NCBI GenBank assembly: GCA_934630555.1
Contig: CAKTXB010000030.1
Location: 1-13,757 of the forward strand
Direction of reading: 5' to 3'
DNA length: 13,757 nt
Origin: an uncultured Oscillospiraceae bacterium
GTDB taxonomy: Bacteria > Bacillota > Clostridia > Oscillospirales > Oscillospiraceae
Positions 1-5,300 of this stretch are shown in pieces; the stretch's first letter is position 1, and each line of letters starts with the position of its first letter. Both the position numbers and the translations under genes were made by a program. Under the pieces are notes generated by a model, which did not search any database, was not told the DNA's origin, and saw only the letters and a program-made list of their open reading frames with translations.

Positions 1-1
1 C

Positions 2-37
2 GGTTGAGGTGCGCAATCTCGCGCGGAATACTCAACC
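2..37. repeat. inverted repeat at left edge
   Basis: GGTTGAG at 2-8 is perfectly complementary to CTCAACC at 31-37. An inner GCGC at 11-14 can also pair with GCGC at 21-24. The stem-loop lies 13 bases before the longer hairpin at 51-90. It may belong to the 3' end of a gene or structured RNA lying left of the window. The piece is too short to identify. Confidence 0.35.
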
Positions 38-50
38 AGTCACTCGGACC

Positions 51-90
51 AGAAAACCCGCTGAAATTGCAAGATTTCAGTGGGTTTTCT
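51..90. terminator. long bidirectional stem-loop, probable terminator
   Basis: The arms at 51-67 and 74-90 form a 17-bp stem with one G-T pair and a six-base loop. The outer part is AGAAAACCC against GGGTTTTCT, so each arm supplies A/T-rich ends when read from either strand. It lies 73 bases past the stop of the minus-strand acetyltransferase gene and could end both that transcript and one arriving from the left. No long T-run follows directly on either strand, so this is a probable rather than a classic intrinsic terminator. Confidence 0.6.
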
Positions 91-163
91 ATGTAAATTA
101 TTCGATTTTTTCAAAAAGTTATTCTTTGATTATTGCGGCGCAGGATTTGCACTAAAGCACGGG

Positions 164-910
164 TCAAATCTGTATTCCCGCAAGCTTCAGGAACTTTTTG
201 TCAGACTGAATGCTCTGCGTCAGAAATTTCCCATCCTTGAACAGCGCATAGGTCGTGAACGGTGTAGGCGCATTTTGCGCCTGCTCCTTGTTCGTGATAT
301 GAATGACTTTCAGCGGAATGCTATGTGCTCTTGCAGCTTCTTCCACGCGCGGCACCCAGTAGTACGTAAACGGGCACTGGTCTGTATAATAGAGGACAAA
401 GCCGCGCTCTGCTACCGCAGGATACTTGGCACATTCCTTGAATCTTGGCGGCTGTGCATCCGACACCACTGGAAGATACATCAGATCGATCCCGCACGTC
501 GATGTGTCCGCAACCGTAAACCCTTTATGTGCCAAGAATTTCGGGTCAGAGAGGAACTCCCGCTTTCGTCCCTCGGAGGACAAAATACACAGCCCTTTTC
601 GTCCTTGTTTCTTCGCGTCCTGCACGCACGCTTGCAGCAGCTCATTGGAGTAGCCGTGTCCTTTCAGAGAGCCGGAAACCCACAGACAGTCAATATAGAA
701 AAATCCGTCCGCCTGAATCGGGATCCATGCGTTTTCTGCCGGGATATACTCAATGAAGCACTTGCCGCGTTCCACGCTACGGTAGAAAACCAAGCCTTCT
801 TCAAAACGCTGCTTGAGCCATTCCTTTTTCATGACGCTTTGCTTACCGGACATCGCGCAGCAGATATGCTCGTTCTCAATGTTGTCCTTTGTAATACGGA
901 TATACTCCAT
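164..910 (-). CDS. GNAT N-acetyltransferase with C-terminal YoaP-like domain
   Basis: A 248-residue cytosolic protein. Residues 1-150 look like a GNAT acetyltransferase: an aromatic beta strand (FFYIDCLWV, 70-78) leads into the acetyl-CoA pyrophosphate-binding loop SLKGHGYS (81-88) and its helix. Residues about 168-245 look like the YoaP-type C-terminal domain, with a strand followed by CPF (179-181), a thioredoxin-like layout with a single cysteine. I chose the ATG at 910 because GGGAGGTGG lies just upstream and the family N-terminus (MEYIRITKDNIE) starts there. The open frame runs upstream to 1051, but that stretch crosses the promoter and the antisense side of an integrase remnant. GNAT-YoaP proteins are widespread in Firmicutes and their substrate is unknown. 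The gene appears to be transcribed alone from the promoter at 969-997. The fold assignment is fairly secure; the function is not. Confidence 0.8.
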   Translation of the reverse strand: MEYIRITKDNIENEHICCAMSGKQSVMKKEWLKQRFEEGLVFYRSVERGKCFIEYIPAENAWIPIQADGFFYIDCLWVSGSLKGHGYSNELLQACVQDAKKQGRKGLCILSSEGRKREFLSDPKFLAHKGFTVADTSTCGIDLMYLPVVSDAQPPRFKECAKYPAVAERGFVLYYTDQCPFTYYWVPRVEEAARAHSIPLKVIHITNKEQAQNAPTPFTTYALFKDGKFLTQSIQSDKKFLKLAGIQI

Positions 911-968
911 CTGAGCCACCTCCCGGCCTTTCCCATGCCGCCGCACTACACAATTCTCAGTTTGCTTC

Positions 969-997
969 ATTATAGCAAACCTGCCCGCAAAACACAA
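969..997 (-). promoter_or_regulatory. sigma-A-type promoter of the GNAT gene
   Basis: Read on the minus strand, TTGTGT (992-997) and a perfect TATAAT (969-974) are separated by exactly 17 bases. The start point would be near 962, giving a leader of about 50 bases before the ATG at 910. The promoter begins a few bases past the last recognisable integrase codon (1005), so it sits at the breakpoint of the decayed recombinase gene. Confidence 0.7.
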
Positions 998-1004
998 TCG
1001 CAGC

Positions 1005-1253
1005 CATCCCGTTTTGCAGCGCCAACGTTGCAAATGTGTGTCTGAGGTCATGAAAACGCACCTGTTTGCAGCTTGCGTGCTCCAAGATCAGCTGCAATCG
1101 GTCGTAGACCGAGCCGGGGTTGCGCGGCAGATCCTCCAGCACCGGCGACGGGAACATCCAGCGGGAGTGGACGCTTTCGCGGTATTCCCGCAGTACCTGC
1201 ACGACGGCGGGCGGCAGCCACGTCTGCAGAAACAGGCTGCGGCGCTTTTCCAC
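1005..1253 (-). pseudogene. tyrosine recombinase remnant (catalytic domain, 3' end missing)
   Basis: The frame contains SVHSRWMFPSPV and then CKQVRFHDLRHTFATLALQN, which carries the HxLRH box of phage and conjugative-transposon integrases of Firmicutes. Relatives continue with a segment holding LGH and the YTH catalytic tyrosine. Here similarity stops after QNGM (codon 1005-1007), and the frame runs through the GNAT promoter to a stop at 957. The N-terminal DNA-binding part is also absent, since upstream of about 1253 the frame no longer looks like integrase. The catalytic tyrosine is lost, so the fragment cannot recombine DNA. Confidence 0.75.
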
Positions 1254-1281
1254 TGCCGCAGCGTTGGAAAGTGCGGACAGC

Positions 1282-1308
1282 TTGCTTCCGAACGTGCTAT
1301 GTGATACT
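1282..1308 (+). promoter_or_regulatory. weak candidate promoter for the radical SAM remnant
   Basis: TTGCTT (1282-1287) is followed after 15 bases by GATACT (1303-1308), which has an extended -10 TG at 1300-1302. The spacing is short and both boxes are imperfect. It is the best candidate in the gap before the strong ribosome site at 1325-1330. Confidence 0.3.
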
Positions 1309-1336
1309 CTGAATACACAAATGCAGGAGGAACGAC

Positions 1337-1690
1337 ATGCTTTCCAGGATCTATCTCGAAATTACTAACGTCTGCAACCGAAGCTGCGCGTTCTGTCCCG
1401 GTACACAGCGTCCGGCGCGGACGATGCGGCCGGAGGAGTTTTCGCTGCTGGCGGCAAAGCTCCGACCGCATACGGACTATCTGTATCTGCATGTGATGGG
1501 CGAGCCGCTGGTGCACCCGCAGTTGGAGGAAATTCTGGCGTGCGCCGGAAGGCTGGGCTTCCGTGTGGTGCTCACGACGAACGGAACGCTGCTCCCGGCG
1601 CGGCAGCAGACGCTGCTGGATGCGCCGTGCCTGCACAAGGTGCACGCCGGAGAGACGCGCCTGCGCGCGCTGTGCCGTGAGATGAACTGA
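1337..1690 (+). pseudogene. radical SAM protein, C-terminally truncated
   Basis: The 117-residue frame starts at an ATG six bases after a perfect AGGAGG (1325-1330). It opens with YLEITNVCNRSCAFCPGTQR, which holds the CxxxCxxC triad that binds the SAM-coordinating 4Fe-4S cluster. HVMGEP then matches the GGEP-type SAM-binding motif, and LTTNGTLL the next core strand. Similarity to the family ends near residue 100 (LHKV). About 17 unrelated-looking residues then lead to a stop, so more than half of a typical radical SAM barrel and any auxiliary-cluster domain are missing. The start, ribosome site and terminator are all intact, which points to a fairly recent internal deletion. The remnant is unlikely to be active. 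A small radical SAM-like protein cannot be excluded. Confidence 0.7.
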
Positions 1691-1714
1691 AACGTGCGTC
1701 GGGCAATCAATTTC

Positions 1715-1768
1715 GCCGCCTGCCGGAGCTTTCCGGCGGGCGGCGCGTGTTTTTCTGTTCTTTTTTTG
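1715..1768 (+). terminator. rho-independent terminator after radical SAM remnant
   Basis: GCCGCCTGCCGGA (1715-1727) pairs with TCCGGCGGGCGGC (1732-1744) through a four-base loop, giving a 13-bp stem with one wobble pair. T-rich DNA follows (TTTTT near 1750-1754 and seven T near 1761-1767). It begins 24 bases after the stop of the truncated radical SAM gene. Confidence 0.85.
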
Positions 1769-1771
1769 CCG

Positions 1772-1992
1772 TTATCCGGCGCTTGCCATGAAGCCGCCGA
1801 TCTTCTGTACGGCTTCTTTTTTATGCCTGCTGTCACATAGGTGTAAACGTCCAGCGAGAATTCCGCCGAGGCGTGGCCGAGAATTTCCGCGACTGTTTTC
1901 GGGTCAATGCCGCTTTGGATCGCCAGCGTCGAAAACGCGTGTCTGCGGTCGTGAAACCGGGCAGGCCGGGCAGCGTGGTAAAGCTGCCGCTT
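1772..1992 (-). pseudogene. second tyrosine recombinase remnant (C-terminal catalytic end)
   Basis: Read on the minus strand, RFHDRRHAFSTLAIQSGIDP (from 1959) carries the HxxR box. AEILGHASAEFSLDVYTYVT then carries the second histidine (LGH) and the nucleophilic tyrosine position. After VTAG a one-base loss in or next to the A-run (about 1817-1824) breaks the frame. In the neighbouring frame the natural end continues as KKEAVQKIGGFMASAG with a stop at 1772-1774. Upstream, an in-frame stop at 1993-1995 and probably another frameshift separate it from its N-terminal part. It is not the missing end of the remnant at 1005-1253, because both contain the HxxR box and they differ clearly in sequence. 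Confidence 0.8.
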
Positions 1993-2162
1993 TCAAATGT
2001 GCGTCGTCCGCCCGCGCACTTGTTTCTCCTTTCCAAAGCAGCCCCACTTCGCCGGACTTCGATTTGGCGTTTCGCGATCTGTATGCATGACGCCACTGCG
2101 CTTCGGCCAGAACAGGCAGGTCCTTACGGGCTCTGTCTGCTTTTTGTTTTCATTGGAATTTT
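1993..2162. other. no intact gene; probable further integrase decay
   Basis: No frame here has both a ribosome site and a recognisable product. On the minus strand one open frame reads into SARADDAHLKAAALPR just before the HxxR box of the remnant at 1772-1992, but in a different phase. It may therefore be more of the same integrase after a frameshift. I see nothing else identifiable before the promoter at 2163. Confidence 0.4.
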
Positions 2163-2207
2163 TTGAAAATTTTCTTCCATTTCATTCTATAATAATGTAT
2201 AATAACG
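2163..2207 (+). promoter_or_regulatory. promoter of the giant surface protein, duplicated -10
   Basis: The stretch is sharply AT-rich. TTGAAA (2163-2168) precedes a perfect TATAAT (2188-2193) by 19 bases. A second perfect TATAAT (2198-2203) follows. The two -10 boxes lie in a tandem 10-bp repeat, TATAATAATG then TATAATAACG. The second box would pair with only a poor -35 (TTCCAT, 2175-2180) at 17 bases. The leader to the ATG at 2349 would be about 140-155 bases. Confidence 0.6.
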
Positions 2208-2254
2208 ATATATTGTGCTGGCAGGAACAGGGATCTGTTTTGCCAGGGCGGTGT

Positions 2255-2317
2255 CAAAGGGAGCATGCTCCCTTTGTCCTCCGTATACGGAGGAGCGCGC
2301 CGCCCGCCCCGCGGGGC
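2255..2317 (+). repeat. three consecutive palindromes in the surface-protein leader
   Basis: Three perfect palindromes lie in a row: a 22-bp one (2255-2276, arm CAAAGGGAGCA), an 18-bp one abutting it (2277-2294, arm TCCTCCGTA), and the 12-bp GCCCCGCGGGGC (2306-2317). As RNA they can form stacked hairpins, or cruciforms in DNA. The second palindrome contains CCTCC (2278-2282), which could pair with GGAGG of the ribosome site at 2334-2340, although its own arm competes. They could also be a small dispersed palindromic element. Confidence 0.65.
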
Positions 2318-2333
2318 ACGCACGAAAATGCTC

Positions 2334-2340
2334 AGGAGGT
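2334..2340 (+). promoter_or_regulatory. ribosome binding site deciding the surface-protein start
   Basis: AGGAGGT ends eight bases before the ATG at 2349. The signal peptide begins exactly at that codon, which decides against the longer frame opening at 2265 inside a palindrome. Confidence 0.85.
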
Positions 2341-2348
2341 ACGACGCG

Positions 2349-5300
2349 ATGAAGAGAAAACCATGGGGCATTCTGGCAGCACTGGTCCTGACTCTGTTCC
2401 TGCTGACCACAGGCGCATTGGCGGCGGAACACACCAGCCACGCACTTTGCCCGCACGGGGCTGGGTGTACCATCTGCCCGGAGGAGGCTAAAACGGCAGA
2501 CGCGTTTGAGGGCGCGCTTGAATTGACTGTGACGGGCGGCGGATTGTATTATGGCGGCACCAAGGCAAGCCTCAACAGTCCTGCTCAAAACGCTCCTTAT
2601 GTTCTTCCGGCAGGCAGCTACTATCTGGGTGGGGACCTTATTCCGAATAGTGCGATCCTTATCAAGGGGAATGTCAACCTCTGCCTGAACGGTTACAGCA
2701 TTGAGCCAACACTTACTGGAAAGAGCGGGCATTTTTTTGAGCTTCAAAGCGGTGCGGCGCTCAATCTCTGCGACTGCAGCACTGCGCAGCGCGGCAAAAT
2801 TCTGCACACAATGCGGAATGAATCCTGTGTGGGTGTGAGTGGCGGCAGCTTCGCGCTGTACAGCGGCACGCTTACCGCTTCCGATCAGACATACTCCAAT
2901 CTTGGCACACAGCGCGGTGTGTGTCTGTTGGATGGCCGTTTTGATATGTACGGCGGCGAGATCAGCGGCAACAAAGCCGCAGCCGGTTCCACCTTACACA
3001 GCGGCGGCGGCGTATACATAACAGGCGGCAGCTTTGTCATGCACGGCGGCCGCATCTGCAACAACGCAGTCGTCTTTCCGTATAACGGCTCCGACCAAGG
3101 CGATGGCGGCGGCGTTTATATGACAGACGGCACGTTCACCATGGACGGCGGCACCATCAGCGGCAATACGTGCACCGGCAACGGCGGCGGCGTATATGTG
3201 TTTGGCGGCACGTTCACCATGAACAACGGCATCATTGGCGGCAGCACAGAAGCTGATGCCAACGAGGCCGTTGGCGGCGGCGGCGGTGTGGACGTCGGCG
3301 ACGGCACCTTCCTTATGACCGGCGGCACCATCAGCCATAACAAGGCCAATAACGGCGCCGGTGTGAGCACTGCCTATGGTAAATTTACGATGACCGGCGG
3401 CACCATCAGCCATAACAAGGCCACCTACAGCGGCGGCGGTGTGTCTGCATATTCTGAATTTACGATGACCGGCGGCAGCATCACCGGCAATACAGCCGAT
3501 GTTGCAGCAGGCGGCGTGGATTTTTACAGTGGTACCTTCTGCCTGTCCGGAGCGCCGTTCATTCAGGGCAACACGGCCAGAACTGCAAATAATGTCCACC
3601 TGGAGAGTCTAAAGACCATCACCCTTACCGCAGCGCTGGGCGAGGGCGCGCGCATCGGCGTCACGCCGAAAGATCTGCCCACAGACGGCCCTGTGACGAT
3701 CGCATACGGTGAAAGCTACGCGATAACACCAGACGACAAAGCGAAGTTCACCTCCGAAGTGGACGCGGAATACAAGCTGGTCCTCGACGAAGTTCTCAAC
3801 GCCATCGTGCTGAACCCGCCCGCGGCGCATGAGCACTACCTTTGCGGCAGCGACGCCTGCAGTGACCCGGAGCACACTGACTGCACGGACAAAGTGACCT
3901 TCAAGCGGTGGACGGCGACGGACAGCCTGCCCGACACCGCGGAGCACTGGTATCTGGCTGCGGACGTGACGCTCAACGGGGCGTGGACCCCCGCAGACGG
4001 CACTGTGCTCGACCTCAACGGTCACAGCATTACACAGACCGAGCGTGACGCCCCAACGATTTCCCTCGAAACGGGAGTTTCCTTCACACTGACTGACTGC
4101 AACGGCAGCCAGAGCAAGCACTATTTCAAAGAAGCTGCAAATGGCCCGTGGACACCGAGCACAGAGAGCGAAGCAAACAGCATTCTTGTGGAGGGCGGCA
4201 TCATCAGTGAAAATATGTGGGGCTCTGCTGTAAGTCTGTATTCCGCCAGCAGCAAATTCATCATGTACGGCGGCACGCTCTGCGGCAACCGCAACATGAT
4301 TGACAGCGGCGGCGTATTTATGCAGGATGGCACCTTTGCCATGTATGGCGGTGCGATCCTCGGCAACTACGGGTCGCTCCGGGGCGGCGCAGGCGTGTAT
4401 GTGGGCAATGACACCAGCTCTGAAACCCACTTCAGCACCTTTACCATGTGCGGCGACGCCGTCATCAGCGGCAACACCACCGAAGATGTGAACGGCAGCG
4501 GCGTATATGTGGCCAACCGTGCCAAATTCACCATGCGCGGCAACGCACAAATCAGCAATAATAAAACCATCGAGGGAAACGGCGGCGGTGTGTACGTGAG
4601 CAACGGCGGCACGTTCACCATGGACGGCAATGCCAAGATCGCCGACAATGAAGCCACCGCCGGCATCGGCGGCAACGGCGGCGGTGTGTATGTAGACACC
4701 AGCGGTACCTTCACCATGGGCGGCAATGCCACGATCAGCGACAATGAAGCCACCGCCGGCGACGGCGGCGGTGTGTATATAAACACCAGCGGCACCTTCA
4801 CCATGGGCGGCAGCACCAACAGCACGCCCAGTGTTCGCAACAATCAGGCCGGCGGCAGCGGTGACGGCGTGTACGTTGGCGGCACCATGCAAATTTCCAG
4901 CGCCGCCATGGTCATGAACAACGATTCGAGCGACGTCTATCTGCCCACCGGCAAGGTCATCCAGATCACCGGCTCGCTCATCGACAGTTCTGTGCCGACC
5001 ATCGGCATAACACCGGAACAGTGGCCTGCGGAAGGCAGCGCCCCTGTTGCCTTTGCTGCGGCAGCTTCGGGTGTTACGCTGCGCGACGCGGACACGAAAA
5101 TGTTCTTCCCCAATGGGGATCACAGCTGCCAGACCTACAGTGTCCAGCGCGACAACGACAGCTTGTATCTGTACTACGGCCATCCGCACAGGCACCCCAT
5201 CTGCGGTGAGACCTGCACCCACAGGAAAGCGGACGGCACCTACGAACACCCCAGTGTGACCTGGATAGGCGTTTCCGAGCTCACCAGCGAAATGCCCGAG

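Noticed and set aside
1..60. A possible tRNA 3' end (ACTCGGACCA) at the left edge
   Set aside because: There is no T-loop GTTCGAATC-like segment at the right distance, and the inverted repeat at 2-37 does not fit a T-arm.
80..1045. A 321-codon plus-strand frame opposite the acetyltransferase
   Set aside because: It is antisense to a recognisable GNAT-YoaP protein, starts inside the terminator hairpin and shows no domain.
1005..1992. One integrase gene interrupted by insertion of the radical SAM gene
   Set aside because: Both fragments contain the HxxR box, and the order of the parts on the minus strand is wrong for a single split gene.
2265..2348. An upstream ATG extending the surface protein by 28 residues
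   Set aside because: This ATG is the centre of a palindrome and lacks a ribosome site. The extension is not conserved-looking, and it would put a charged stretch before the signal peptide. The ATG at 2349 has AGGAGGT at the right distance.
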